A stretch of 64,000 bases of DNA from Bifidobacterium olomucense (GTDB lineage Bacteria; Actinomycetota; Actinomycetes; Actinomycetales; Bifidobacteriaceae): the NCBI RefSeq assembly GCF_012932375.1, contig NZ_JAAIIG010000002.1, positions 186,001-250,000 of the forward strand. Reading direction: 5' to 3'. The notes under the pieces were generated by a model, which did not search any database, had not been told where the DNA came from, and saw only the letters and a program-made list of their open reading frames with translations. Below, piece after piece: positions 1 to 9,406 of this stretch. The position numbers were made by a program, and so were the translations under genes. Within the stretch, counting starts at the first letter, position 1. Every line of letters begins with the position of its first letter.

Positions 1-915
1 GACTGGATTCATGGTGGAATCCATAGCATCGGATTCATCGGGACCATCTGACGACGATCGGCCAGACGATTGCGGCTGTTCAAGCAAATCGATGACATGG
101 TGGATCTCATCGAGCACGGACAGGGCCTGATCATTGATGAATCGCCAATCCTGCCGCTCTGCGAGACGCGACGGGTCATCACCGATGCGCCGAAGCTCAC
201 GCTGCGCAGTCAATGCGATGTACGATAGACCGCCGCTGGCGGAATCGTGGATGCGAGAGGCCAGACGCGTATTGCGCTGCAACGTATCCAGCTGCCATTG
301 TCTGCGTTCCAGAGCCATGGCCTGTTCGCGAATCTCATCACGTTGTTTGCGCCAGCGGAATGACATACCTGCCATCGTGGCGAGCGTGAACATGCCGCTG
401 TAGTTGACCATGCCGATCCATGTGGCGGAAAGCGCATTAAACCTGTTCAAGGCCACTGGCACGCATTCGGCAAGTGTGACCGTGAGCAACGCGGCCATCG
501 CCACTGGAATCGCGCTGTCATAGCCGATGATGGCAAGCGCCAGATATGCCGCCCATAGCGGATTCGGACCGGACAGGTCAGGCACGAGCAATCTGGCTAT
601 CACGGTGACGATGATCAGCCATCCGGAGATCCTGGGTATGAACGGCGACAGTATGATAGCGACGACCGACATCAGCGAGAAGAAATAATTCGGCGGATGG
701 ACCGGAGGGATGACCGTCCACTCCGTCAAGGTGATGGCAAGTACGAATGTCGCAATGACAATACGGAACCAATGCTCCCGACCCCAATGGACCACATGGC
801 GCAACCCAGCATTGCACCGTGAGCCCACGTCAGACGATGCAGACTCACGTAATCCGCGCAACGACTTCGACTCCGGCTTTTCACCGGTCTCATTCCCGGC
901 CGAGGTGTCGTTCAT
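1..915 (-). CDS. Sensor histidine kinase (3' part outside window)
   Basis: Membrane sensor kinase of a two-component system, partner of the response regulator just upstream on the same strand. The 305 visible codons start at ATG 913-915, which overlaps the regulator's stop as ATGA, so the two are translationally coupled. After a short polar N-terminus come several hydrophobic segments (about residues 40-150), then a coiled region and a NarL/DesK-type H-box around residue 215 (motif RIHDSASGGLSYIALTAQRE), whose His is the expected phosphoacceptor. The reading frame is still open at base 1, so the ATPase domain lies outside the window. The signal sensed cannot be read from the sequence. Confidence 0.8.
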   Translation of the reverse strand, partial: MNDTSAGNETGEKPESKSLRGLRESASSDVGSRCNAGLRHVVHWGREHWFRIVIATFVLAITLTEWTVIPPVHPPNYFFSLMSVVAIILSPFIPRISGWLIIVTVIARLLVPDLSGPNPLWAAYLALAIIGYDSAIPVAMAALLTVTLAECVPVALNRFNALSATWIGMVNYSGMFTLATMAGMSFRWRKQRDEIREQAMALERRQWQLDTLQRNTRLASRIHDSASGGLSYIALTAQRELRRIGDDPSRLAERQDWRFINDQALSVLDEIHHVIDLLEQPQSSGRSSSDGPDESDAMDSTMNPV

Positions 916-1658
916 CGCCCCTCCTGCGAAGCGCCGGTCCATAAGGCCACGGCCGCTCCACGAGAGGTGGCGCCGAGCTTATGTATGGCACGCGTGAGAA
1001 AAGTTTTTGCAGTGGAAGGATTGATCCGCATTTCCGCCGCGATCTGTTCAGTTGAAAATCCTCTGGAACAGTAGTTCATGGCCTCGGCTTCCCGATCGGA
1101 AAGAAGGAATTGGCGCGGTATATGCTGTCCATGCAATCGGGCGTACGCCGCTGCTGCGGTTTCAAATCCTTGACCCCATGTGCCGCCGGCAGCAATCGCA
1201 CGAATTGCTTCGACGATAGGCGTCTCCACCGATTTGGGCACTATCCCTTGCGCTCCGGCCGCAGCGGCTTTGGCGGAATACACGGTTAACGAGAATGAGG
1301 TGACGGCCAGAATCATGACCCGAGCGGTTTTGATGCGGATGGTTTTGCACACCACAAGTCCGGAAAGTTCGTCCATCGACATGTCGGTAAGCAGCACATT
1401 GGGACTCTGGCGCGGGTCGAGACAACGGGCGACCGCGTCCCTGCCTGATGTGGTTTTCCAGATGACACGTGCTTCCGGCATGAGTTCATCAATGGAGCGT
1501 TCAAGGAAGGCGAGCGCGAAAGCATCATTATCCACAAGTCCTATGGTGACGATGGGACGCATAAGCCGCCATGCCGGTCGACTATCCGGTCGGTCATCAG
1601 CATTGGCCGTCACCCTGCTGGCTGCCGCTTGATCGGATACTCGCTCTCGACCGTCCAT
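912..1658 (-). CDS. LuxR/NarL-family response regulator
   Basis: Cytoplasmic DNA-binding response regulator. The receiver domain (from MRPIVTIGLVDND) has the acidic pair in LVDND, the phosphoacceptor Asp in LLTDMSMDE and the Lys in IVPKSV. The C-terminal LuxR helix-turn-helix is seen in LSDREAEAMNYCSRGFSTEQ and the segment after it. Start chosen at ATG 1656-1658 because an AGGGGG Shine-Dalgarno lies just upstream; an internal ATG at 1562, directly at the receiver domain, is an alternative with a weaker site. Its stop overlaps the start of the histidine kinase gene. The pair forms one operon read leftward. Target genes are unknown. Confidence 0.85.
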   Translation of the reverse strand: MDGRERVSDQAAASRVTANADDRPDSRPAWRLMRPIVTIGLVDNDAFALAFLERSIDELMPEARVIWKTTSGRDAVARCLDPRQSPNVLLTDMSMDELSGLVVCKTIRIKTARVMILAVTSFSLTVYSAKAAAAGAQGIVPKSVETPIVEAIRAIAAGGTWGQGFETAAAAYARLHGQHIPRQFLLSDREAEAMNYCSRGFSTEQIAAEMRINPSTAKTFLTRAIHKLGATSRGAAVALWTGASQEGR

Positions 1659-1780
1659 GATGCTCGCCCCCTGCAGCTTCGACGCCACCCCTGCTAACCG
1701 ATACCGTAGCATCAGCGCAAACGGCGGCATAGTCGGCGCTGTCATCCATAGGACTACAAATGCATACCGTCCTAACAATC

Positions 1781-1849
1781 GGTGGATAACCGGCATTCCA
1801 TCCACACACTGTCCACAACACTCCGAACTGCGTCACTGGATCCACATTG
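1781..1849. other. Cluster of degenerate DnaA-box-like 9-mers
   Basis: The divergent intergenic region between the response regulator and yraN holds GGTGGATAA (8 of 9 matches to TGTGGATAA) and three TCCACA-containing 9-mers with about 7 of 9 matches (CCATCCACA, CTGTCCACA, GGATCCACA) within 70 bases. No dnaA/dnaN context is present, so this is not called an origin; the boxes may be chance. Confidence 0.25.
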
Positions 1850-1865
1850 GTCGATTTCGCTTGTG

Positions 1866-1879
1866 CGGCACACGTGCCG
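1866..1879. promoter_or_regulatory. Inverted repeat CGGCAC-N2-GTGCCG upstream of yraN
   Basis: A perfect 6-base inverted repeat with a 2-base spacer lies 18 bases before the yraN start codon. It could be an operator or part of a short RNA hairpin. No binding protein can be named. Confidence 0.35.
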
Positions 1880-1896
1880 TATCGCACAGTTGAGCC

Positions 1897-2409
1897 ATGA
1901 GCACTGCTACATCGGCGAAGACGCGCCAAGCACAGGAAACCGTTCACCCACCTGTTGGTCAGGAATTTTGCCAGCCGGCTTTTGCTGCGCTGCCCACTTC
2001 GGAAATCCCACCGATCGAGAAACTTGCGGGCCGGTTGGAGGATCGTTCACTGACGCCCAAACAGTTCGGCGCTCTTGGCGAGGAATACGCTGCCGCATGG
2101 CTGCAGACACAAGGATGGACCGTATTGAGCCGCAACTGGCATACGCGCTACGGAGAACTGGATATCGTGATGCTCACCCCGGAACTCACGGTGGTGTTCG
2201 TGGAAGTGAAATCCCGGCGCACCGCGCATTATGGCGCGCCGCAGGAAGCCGTCACACACAGCAAGCAGCTCAACTTACGCCGAGCCGCTTGCGAATGGCT
2301 ACTAGACCGACGCAACCGTGTATCTCATCACCATGTCCGATTCGATGTGGTCACCATCGCACTCGGCATGGAGCATCCGACGATCCGCCATATCGTCAAT
2401 GCATTCTGA
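1897..2409 (+). CDS. yraN: YraN/UPF0102 family putative endonuclease
   Basis: A 170-residue protein. An N-terminal extension of about 53 residues without recognisable domain is followed by the UPF0102 nuclease-like fold: [17 protein letters not shown], then GELDIV and VVFVEVKSRR, giving the E...D...ExK metal-binding pattern of PD-(D/E)XK nucleases. Function in bacteria is not well established; a role in DNA processing is inferred from the fold and from its neighbours. First gene of a probable yraN-yifB-dprA operon (30-base gap to yifB). This order is common in bacteria and ties it to DNA uptake or processing. Confidence 0.88.
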   Translation: MSTATSAKTRQAQETVHPPVGQEFCQPAFAALPTSEIPPIEKLAGRLEDRSLTPKQFGALGEEYAAAWLQTQGWTVLSRNWHTRYGELDIVMLTPELTVVFVEVKSRRTAHYGAPQEAVTHSKQLNLRRAACEWLLDRRNRVSHHHVRFDVVTIALGMEHPTIRHIVNAF

Positions 2410-2439
2410 CCGCACGGTTGTTCACCAAAGGAGTCCGCC

Positions 2440-3972
2440 ATGGCAATAGGTAGCGCATTATCCGTCGGGTTGATCGGATTGAAAGCCTTTGTTATTCAGG
2501 TTCAGGCCTTCGTCAGCAACGGTCTGCCGTATTTCTCCATCATCGGGCTTCCTGACGCCTCGCTTGCCGAAGCTCGCGAACGAGTGCGGTCAGCGTGCCA
2601 GGCCGCGGGATTCAGTTGGCCGCAAACCCGCGTAACCGTGAACATGAGCCCCGCCGCCATGCCGAAACGAGGGTCTTCGCATGATCTGGCCATCGCCGCA
2701 AGCGTATTATGCGCGTCCGGCACCATAGGACACAACAGTCTGGAAGATACGATTGTGCTCGGAGAAGTCAACCTCGATGGGTCCGTGCTGCCGATTCACG
2801 GTTTGTTACCGATTATGCTGCACGCACAATCACACGGCATACACAAAATGATTATCCCCTACCGCAATCTTGAGGAATCCAACATGCTGGACGGATTGGA
2901 CGTGATCGGCATCCGTCACGTGGGAGAACTCATAGAGCTGATGGGCGGCCAAGCCTCCTACACCATAGCGGATACGCAACTGTCAGACGAGAACCCCGAA
3001 CTATCATCCTGTGGGAAAACCATCGATGCCAACGACATGGCTGAAGTGCTGGGGCAGGATCATGCCAAATGGGCGTTGCAGGTGGCCGCAGCCGGCGGTC
3101 ACAACCTCATCATGACCGGCCCACCCGGAGCAGGCAAAACCATGTTGGCCGCACGATTGCCCGGCATCATGTGCCCGCTCGCCGAATCGGAACAGTTGGA
3201 GGTGGCGTCCATCCGTTCCCTATGCGGCACATTACCGCAATACGGCATCACCGATCTTCCTCCGTTCGAGGCCCCGCATCATACGGCAACCACCGCCGCG
3301 CTGGTTGGCGGAGGAAGCGGAATCGCTACGCCCGGAGCCATCACCAGAGCGCATCGCGGAATACTGTTCCTAGATGAGGCACCCGAGTTCAGCGCACGAT
3401 CTCTGCAGACGTTGCGCGAACCCTTGGAATCAGGATATGTGTCATTGTCCAGATCGAAAGGAAGCACTTATTATCCTGCGTCCTTCCAACTGATCATGGC
3501 CGCCAACCCCTGCCCATGCGGCTACTATTACGGCACCGGCGAACGATGCAGCTGTCGGGAGAAGGACCGCATCAGATATTTTTCACGTCTCTCCGGTCCT
3601 ATTCTGGATCGTATCGATATTCAACTGTCAGTGCCGCCGGTCTCGCGTATCGCCGTGGCCAACGAACCGCCCGGAGAAACCAGCGCCGTAATCCGTCAAC
3701 GGGTTACGCATGCGCGGAACACCGCCAAAGACCGTTTCCGCAAACAAGGCTGGACTTGCAATGCCCAGGCGTCCGGCACCTGGCTTCATGCCAATACATC
3801 GCTGAAGGCCATGGAACTCGTCAATCAGGCGCTTGCCTCATATCGAATCACCTTGCGGGGCGCAGACCGAGCCATGCGGCTCGCATGGACCTTCGCCGAC
3901 CTAGCCGGCCGCACTTCTCCCTCCACACAAGACGTCCATCAAGGCATCGAAATGAGAACGAGGATGACATGA
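2440..3972 (+). CDS. yifB: YifB/ComM-family Mg-chelatase-like AAA+ ATPase
   Basis: A 510-residue protein. N-terminal ChlI-type domain, central AAA+ ATPase with Walker A GPPGAGKT (about residues 227-234) and Walker B-like ILFLDEAPEF (about 307-316), and a Cys-rich stretch (CPCGYYYGTGERCSC). The ComM members of this family are helicases that promote branch migration when imported single-stranded DNA is integrated; that role is carried over by homology. A good AAAGGAG site precedes the ATG. The stop overlaps the dprA start as ATGA, so the two are translationally coupled. Confidence 0.92.
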   Translation: MAIGSALSVGLIGLKAFVIQVQAFVSNGLPYFSIIGLPDASLAEARERVRSACQAAGFSWPQTRVTVNMSPAAMPKRGSSHDLAIAASVLCASGTIGHNSLEDTIVLGEVNLDGSVLPIHGLLPIMLHAQSHGIHKMIIPYRNLEESNMLDGLDVIGIRHVGELIELMGGQASYTIADTQLSDENPELSSCGKTIDANDMAEVLGQDHAKWALQVAAAGGHNLIMTGPPGAGKTMLAARLPGIMCPLAESEQLEVASIRSLCGTLPQYGITDLPPFEAPHHTATTAALVGGGSGIATPGAITRAHRGILFLDEAPEFSARSLQTLREPLESGYVSLSRSKGSTYYPASFQLIMAANPCPCGYYYGTGERCSCREKDRIRYFSRLSGPILDRIDIQLSVPPVSRIAVANEPPGETSAVIRQRVTHARNTAKDRFRKQGWTCNAQASGTWLHANTSLKAMELVNQALASYRITLRGADRAMRLAWTFADLAGRTSPSTQDVHQGIEMRTRMT

Positions 3973-5591
3973 CCAGCTGCACAGAATACCCTGCTATGGA
4001 GCCGCTACATATCAATGCCGTGACGCCGCCTTCTCGGGAAGCGCTCCATCGCGCTGCACTCACCTTTTGCTTGGACGGTTCGGACGTCCGTATGTTCGCC
4101 ACGCTCAAAGGCGCCCCTAATGCCGAAGCGTTATGGCGCGTATTGGAAGAGTCGCACCCCGACCGCTCGGACACCTCCCGCGAACCAGCACTGATGCAGT
4201 TGGATCGCATGTTCGCGCAAGGACTTGTTCGTTGGGGGCGCAAAGCTTCCTTGGAAGCGATGTGCTCATTCCGCCGCACAGTGGCTGCTTGGCATAATCG
4301 CATGTCGAATCTGCCATCGCATAACATCACGCAATTGGCCGATTGGTTTACGATGGACGGCACGCAGCATCTCATCGCCCCCGGCCACCCTTGCTGGCCT
4401 ACCCAGCTTAATGATCTGTCAATCCGGGCAGATTGGGCGCCTCCGTTATGCCTATGGATCAAAGGAAATCCCGCAGCCTTGGTCAGCTGTCCGAAACCGA
4501 TTGGCATAGTCGGTTCACGTGATGTGACCAAATACGGCCGATACATTGCCGGCAGCGTGGCCGAACGCGCTGCAGCCGGAGGGCATCTGGTGGTATCCGG
4601 AGGAGCCATGGGAACGGACGCTGCAGCACACTGGGGCGCATTGAACGCAACTCTCGGCAAGTCATCGCAGCACATCGGCACCACAGTCGCCGTGTTCGCC
4701 GGGGGCCTCAACCATATCGGCCCCGCCCGCAACCACACTCTTTTTGAACGTATCGAGGAGCAACACGGAGCGCTGATCAGCGAATTGTGTCCGGACACCA
4801 TTCCGGAAGCCCGTCGTTTTCTGTTGCGCAACCGCATCATTGCAGCGATGTCCAGCACACTGGTTGTGGCACAGGCAAGGCTTCGTTCCGGCGCACTGAA
4901 TACAGCTGGCTGGGCATGCGAACTCATGCGCGAAGTGTATGCCGCGCCCGGCAACATCAATCTGCCAGATAATGCCGGCTGCAATAAGATGATCGACGAT
5001 CATCAAGCCATGATGCTGCGCTCCCTGTCCGATATCGAAGAGATATGGCATGAAGCGCATCCCCCATATATGGCACAGCCGAACACGGTCGAAAGCGATG
5101 CAGCTGCAAGCATGACCGGCGAAGATTCCCTTACGAGGCAAACAATCGCGACGCCATCAGCCGGGACCTCCATCATGCAGGCTTCTGCCGCGTCAGCTTC
5201 CGACGTGATAGCTCCTATAGCTTCTGGCACCGAAGCGAGCTGTTCCGAACCAGTTCCACGGAATGCAGTCCAACGGGAACCGGCACGAGGGAAGTCCGCT
5301 CGCAGTATGCCGGATCTTCGCGAAACGTCGCGCGGCCAGGCACAACAGCAAGCAGAAATCAAAGTTCGCGACCTGCCGGAGACAGATCAGTTGATGGTGG
5401 CACTGATGCGCAAGTGCAGCAACAAGCATCTCAATGTCACGCCGGACGCGCTTCTGCGCGAAGCACGACAATTCGCACCGGACGATATCCCGGATATCAG
5501 CGCAGTGCTTGAGTTGCTTGGCGGCCTAGAGCTTCGAGGCGTAGTGGAACGAAAGGCAGGAATATTCAAACTCAGTTCGCATGTGCGATAG
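3969..5591 (+). CDS. dprA: DNA processing protein DprA
   Basis: A 540-residue cytoplasmic protein that in other bacteria loads RecA onto incoming single-stranded DNA. The Rossmann-like DprA domain is clear from [19 protein letters not shown], the ssDNA-binding loop [14 protein letters not shown], and [17 protein letters not shown]. Residues from about 380 to 460 are a low-complexity Ala/Ser/Thr/Glu linker, longer than usual for the family, followed by a C-terminal winged helix ending [11 protein letters not shown]. Start ATG 3969 overlaps the yifB stop (ATGA). With yraN and yifB it forms a DNA uptake set, although no competence pilus gene is in the window. Confidence 0.93.
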   Translation: MTSCTEYPAMEPLHINAVTPPSREALHRAALTFCLDGSDVRMFATLKGAPNAEALWRVLEESHPDRSDTSREPALMQLDRMFAQGLVRWGRKASLEAMCSFRRTVAAWHNRMSNLPSHNITQLADWFTMDGTQHLIAPGHPCWPTQLNDLSIRADWAPPLCLWIKGNPAALVSCPKPIGIVGSRDVTKYGRYIAGSVAERAAAGGHLVVSGGAMGTDAAAHWGALNATLGKSSQHIGTTVAVFAGGLNHIGPARNHTLFERIEEQHGALISELCPDTIPEARRFLLRNRIIAAMSSTLVVAQARLRSGALNTAGWACELMREVYAAPGNINLPDNAGCNKMIDDHQAMMLRSLSDIEEIWHEAHPPYMAQPNTVESDAAASMTGEDSLTRQTIATPSAGTSIMQASAASASDVIAPIASGTEASCSEPVPRNAVQREPARGKSARSMPDLRETSRGQAQQQAEIKVRDLPETDQLMVALMRKCSNKHLNVTPDALLREARQFAPDDIPDISAVLELLGGLELRGVVERKAGIFKLSSHVR

Positions 5592-5632
5592 CTGCTTCGA
5601 CCCTGTTCGCCGGGTGTGCGAGAATCGAACCC

Positions 5633-7504
5633 ATGAGTCCGAAACGTTTGGAAGATATGTATGATGCGGTTATCGTCGGCGCCGGAGCAGCCGGCCTGTC
5701 CGCGGCACTGGGGCTGTTGCGCTCCCCCGAAATCATGGATCTGAAGGAGCAGGGCGTCGAGCCAAAAATCCTCGTGGTTTCCAAATTGCAGCCGCTGCGC
5801 TCGCATACCGGTTCTGCGGAAGGCGGCATTGCAGCGAGCCTTGGCAACATCGAGACCGACGATTGGCATTGGCATTATTACGACACCATCAAGGGCGGCG
5901 ATTGGCTCGTCGATCAGGATGCCGCAAAACTTCTTGCCGAATATGCGCCGGAAACCGTCATCAATCTGGAACGTCAAGGCGTGGCGTTCTCCCGCACTGA
6001 AGACGGACATATCTCACAGCGACGCTTCGGTGGCCATACCCGTGATTTCGGCGGATCACCAGTCAAGCGTGCCGCATACGCCGCCGATCGTATCGGCCAT
6101 CAGATTCTGCACACCCTTTGGCAGCAATGCGTAGCCCAAGGCGTAGCATTCGCCGAAGAATGGTATGTAACCGATCTGGTGTTGGATGAAAACGGCAACC
6201 GAGTCGCCGGCATCGTGGCGTTGGACACCCATTCCGGCAAGACGCAGGCCGTTCATGCACGCAACGTGCTGATTGCCACAGGTGGCGCAGGACGTCTGTT
6301 CCACACCACCTCCAACTCCTGGGATCTCACCGGCGACGGCATGGCGTTGGTGCTCGATGCCAGACTGCAGCTGGAAGACATCGAATTCGTGCAATTCCAT
6401 CCGACCGGACTGGCGCATACCGGCATTCTGCTTTCGGAGGCCGCACGCGCCGAAGGCGGCATCTTGAGAAATGCCGACGGCGAACCGTTTATGGAACGGT
6501 ATGCCCCCGAGCATAAGGATCTGGCCGCCCGAGACGTGGTGTCCCGTTCCATTATGGCGGAAATCGACGCCGGTCGAGGCGTACCCGATCCTAAAGACCC
6601 AAATGGTCCGAAGGACTGCGTATGGCTGGATATGACTGGAATCACCCCCGAACGCATGGCCGAAGCCCTGCCCCAAGTGGTTGAGACCATCGAACAATAT
6701 GCGAACCTCGATCCCGTCAAGGATTGGGTGCCGATCAAGCCGACTGCGCATTACACGATGGGCGGTGTCCCCATCACCACCGACGGTGAAGTATACCGAT
6801 GGGGCGATGAACATCGCACCCTTGTCGATGGTCTGTTCGCCGCCGGCGAGTGTTCCTGCGTATCGGTGCATGGCGCCAATCGCCTCGGCGGCAACTCATT
6901 GCTCGACGCATGCCTGTTCGGCACCCGTGCCGGCCGCACACTTGCCGCACGTATCGCAAACAATCCGGTGGACTCCCCCATGGCAGACGAATCAGCCGAT
7001 GAATCACTGGCCAAGGCGACCGATCAGGCTGCAGCACGACGCAGTGACGAGCTGAATGATCTACTCAACGGTTCAGCGCCAGCCGCAGCAACTGATACGG
7101 ATTCCGGCATCACCAACCCATACCAACTTATGGCCCGGCTCGGCTCGGTCATGGATCGCGCGCTTGCCGTTCGATGCAGCGCCGACACCATCGCCGCCGC
7201 TCTGTCCACAATCGCCGAAGAGCTGGAGCCCGCGGCCAAAGCACTGCATGCCCATGACAGCACTGCCGTGTTCAATCAGGAGATTACCGCTATCTGGGAG
7301 GTAAGGCACCTCATCGAACTCGCAAAAGTCATGCTGAAGGCCAGCGGAGCGCGTCAGGAATCACGCGGCTCTTTGAAGCGTCTTGATTTCCCGGAGCGCG
7401 ACGACGAGCATTTCCTGGCACATTCCATGATTGCCACCGATGGCGCAGTTGTCTTGCAGCCGGTAGTTATCACCGACTATCCGCCCAAGAAGCGCGAATA
7501 CTGA
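5633..7504 (+). CDS. sdhA: Succinate dehydrogenase/fumarate reductase flavoprotein subunit
   Basis: A 623-residue FAD protein. Seen: the dinucleotide-binding GAGAAG near residue 16, the [11 protein letters not shown] segment whose His carries covalent FAD in this family, EFVQFHPTG, the TAHYTMGG motif with an active-site His, and the [16 protein letters not shown]-binding motif. It interconverts succinate and fumarate with the iron-sulfur subunit that follows 119 bases later. No membrane-anchor genes lie nearby. A GAGAAT element 7 bases before the ATG and no Shine-Dalgarno suggest a leaderless mRNA. L-aspartate oxidase is a relative, but the adjacent sdhB argues for a fumarate reductase/SDH. 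Confidence 0.88.
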   Translation: MSPKRLEDMYDAVIVGAGAAGLSAALGLLRSPEIMDLKEQGVEPKILVVSKLQPLRSHTGSAEGGIAASLGNIETDDWHWHYYDTIKGGDWLVDQDAAKLLAEYAPETVINLERQGVAFSRTEDGHISQRRFGGHTRDFGGSPVKRAAYAADRIGHQILHTLWQQCVAQGVAFAEEWYVTDLVLDENGNRVAGIVALDTHSGKTQAVHARNVLIATGGAGRLFHTTSNSWDLTGDGMALVLDARLQLEDIEFVQFHPTGLAHTGILLSEAARAEGGILRNADGEPFMERYAPEHKDLAARDVVSRSIMAEIDAGRGVPDPKDPNGPKDCVWLDMTGITPERMAEALPQVVETIEQYANLDPVKDWVPIKPTAHYTMGGVPITTDGEVYRWGDEHRTLVDGLFAAGECSCVSVHGANRLGGNSLLDACLFGTRAGRTLAARIANNPVDSPMADESADESLAKATDQAAARRSDELNDLLNGSAPAAATDTDSGITNPYQLMARLGSVMDRALAVRCSADTIAAALSTIAEELEPAAKALHAHDSTAVFNQEITAIWEVRHLIELAKVMLKASGARQESRGSLKRLDFPERDDEHFLAHSMIATDGAVVLQPVVITDYPPKKREY

Positions 7505-7623
7505 ACGCCGCTCCGGGCGGCTCTTCGTAGCAAAATCGCAATGCCTGGCTCCGCCTAGAGCTTGTGGCACAATAGGTTGGCTAATATTGAACACGATGTT
7601 GACTGTTTCATGGAGGCAGATTG

Positions 7624-8604
7624 ATGGCTGAGGCGAACAACACGACGGTTACCTTGCAGGTGCATCGTTTCACGCCGCGCACCGAACGCGCCGAACGCGC
7701 ACGAGGGGGCAGCCCGTTCGCCCGTAAAAGCTCTCCGTTCGGAGGAGGCTCGGATTCTGCAGCGCGCCGCCGTCCACGCGGCAAGCAGTGGGTGCAGGAG
7801 TATACGATTCCCGCTCGGCCGGAAGACACGGTGCTTGATTGTCTCTTGACCGTCAAACGCACGGTGGATCCCACGCTGGCTTTCCGTTACTCGTGCGGGC
7901 ACGGCATGTGCGGTTCAGACGCCGTATCGATCAACGGCACCCCAACGTTGTTATGTACGGCCACCATTCGTGATTGGGCCAAGAAACCCGCCGATCTGCC
8001 GCAAGTGGATGACGAAGGATTCCGTCATACCGGCAGTGGAACCGAAGACGCCATTAACGGTACGGGCGAGCATGAAGACGACGGTTCTCTTCAATCCGGA
8101 CAGTCCAAAACGACTGAAGAGAACGGCTCACTTGGTGTTATCGAACTAGCTGCCCTTCCCGGTTTTCCTCCGCAACGCGATCTGATCGCCGATATCGATC
8201 CGATGCTCGATCAAATCAGGAGGCTTACCCCGTATCTTGAGGCGGATGGCGTGCTGGCTACTACCAGTGAAGGCAAGGTAGATGCTTTTGAGTATCTGCA
8301 GCATCCCGAGCAGTTGGCCAAATACGAAACACTGAGCAACTGCATTGCATGCGGCGTATGTGAAGGTGCCTGCCCGGTATTCGCCGGAGGCGATGCATTC
8401 ATCGGTCCGGCAGCTTTGATCTGGGCCTCTCGTTTCATCAATGATTCACGCGACGACAAAGCCATGGAACGTATGGACGCCATCGACACCGCGGATGGTG
8501 TGGCGGCATGCCAGTCGGTGCGCGCATGCTCCCGGCACTGCCCGCGCGGTATCGATGTGGGCGAGGAAATGTGGCAAATCGTTGCCAAGGTGCGAGAACG
8601 CTGA
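7624..8604 (+). CDS. sdhB: Succinate dehydrogenase/fumarate reductase iron-sulfur subunit
   Basis: A 326-residue electron-transfer subunit. The [2Fe-2S] site is C91-x4-C96-GSD-...-C111; Asp replaces the third Cys, as in Escherichia coli SdhB. The C-terminal half carries the [4Fe-4S]/[3Fe-4S] ligands in CIACGVCEGACP and CQSVRACSRHCP. Two insertions are unusual: an Arg/Gly/Ser-rich stretch at about residues 20-55, before the ferredoxin strand, and a hydrophilic segment of about 60 residues between the two cluster domains. Start ATG 7624 follows GGAGG. No sdhC or sdhD follows, so the electron partner is not apparent. Confidence 0.87.
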   Translation: MAEANNTTVTLQVHRFTPRTERAERARGGSPFARKSSPFGGGSDSAARRRPRGKQWVQEYTIPARPEDTVLDCLLTVKRTVDPTLAFRYSCGHGMCGSDAVSINGTPTLLCTATIRDWAKKPADLPQVDDEGFRHTGSGTEDAINGTGEHEDDGSLQSGQSKTTEENGSLGVIELAALPGFPPQRDLIADIDPMLDQIRRLTPYLEADGVLATTSEGKVDAFEYLQHPEQLAKYETLSNCIACGVCEGACPVFAGGDAFIGPAALIWASRFINDSRDDKAMERMDAIDTADGVAACQSVRACSRHCPRGIDVGEEMWQIVAKVRER

Positions 8605-8679
8605 GGCTTCGTACATTCATTAGCGCATATAAGAATCGTCGAAGCAGCCGAAGACGGCCAGAGAGAAGGAAAGCAGGTT

Positions 8680-9345
8680 ATGGACAGGTCGCAGTATACG
8701 AATATCGCCAAGGCTTGGGAATTCACCGAAACACACGCACGAGAGCTTGAACCCAATGCATTGTCCGATGCCCGCATCGCCGCGGATGAATCCGGTCAGC
8801 TTCAGGGTTCGGCTGCTCAGGCTCGCTTACTTGGCATGTTGGTGCGCATGTCCGGAGCGTCATCGGTAATTGTCGTCGGCACAGGTTCGTTGGTCGAAAC
8901 GTTGCAAATTGCCGAATCGTTGGATGGTAAAGGACTGCTCACCGCTGTCGATTCCACGGCACAGGGCATTATGCTGATTCGTAAGGCATTCGCATCCCTG
9001 CAGGACTCCACGGACACTACGTTGCGCGCCGTGAATGCACCCGCCCGCATCTTCTTGCCTCGACTGAACGCCAATGACTACGACCTGATTGTTGTGGCGG
9101 GCGACGCCGACAACTATGCCGCCACTTTCGCTCAGGCCTCCCGTCTACTGCGCGATCGAGGTGTCATAGTCTTCACTGATGCGTTGGCACTGAATTCGGA
9201 ACATGGCGGCATGCTCAATGCCGCTGACCGTAGCGCCAAAGCCGTGGCCATGCGCGAACTGCTGGCTGCGGTGGAGTCGGACGAGCAGTTCGATTCCACG
9301 CTCACACCGGATGGCACTGGTCTGCTTATCGCCGTCAAGCGATAA
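8680..9345 (+). CDS. O-methyltransferase-like SAM-dependent protein
   Basis: A 221-residue protein resembling actinobacterial class I O-methyltransferases of the catechol-type family. The SAM-binding region is SVIVVGTGSLVETLQIAES, followed by an acidic strand end LLTAVD. The later YDLIVVAGDADNYAATFAQA matches the family's metal-binding DAD region, and LLRDRGVIVFTDAL is the following strand. The glycine loop is less regular than in active enzymes, so activity is uncertain and the substrate unknown. It is 75 bases after sdhB with a GGAAAG ribosome site and may be cotranscribed. It converges with the helicase gene. Confidence 0.7.
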   Translation: MDRSQYTNIAKAWEFTETHARELEPNALSDARIAADESGQLQGSAAQARLLGMLVRMSGASSVIVVGTGSLVETLQIAESLDGKGLLTAVDSTAQGIMLIRKAFASLQDSTDTTLRAVNAPARIFLPRLNANDYDLIVVAGDADNYAATFAQASRLLRDRGVIVFTDALALNSEHGGMLNAADRSAKAVAMRELLAAVESDEQFDSTLTPDGTGLLIAVKR

Positions 9346-9406
9346 GCGAGACTCCTGCTGCATGTTGCCGTATCTCGCGCCTGTCATCTCGTCCTACACA
9401 TCTTGT

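Noticed and set aside
1781..1849. Possible replication origin
   Set aside because: DnaA-like words are degenerate and no dnaA, dnaN or AT-rich unwinding region is nearby.
5608..5640. GGGTTCGATTCTC on the minus strand, like a tRNA T loop
   Set aside because: The flanks do not form a T stem and no acceptor, D or anticodon arm can be drawn.
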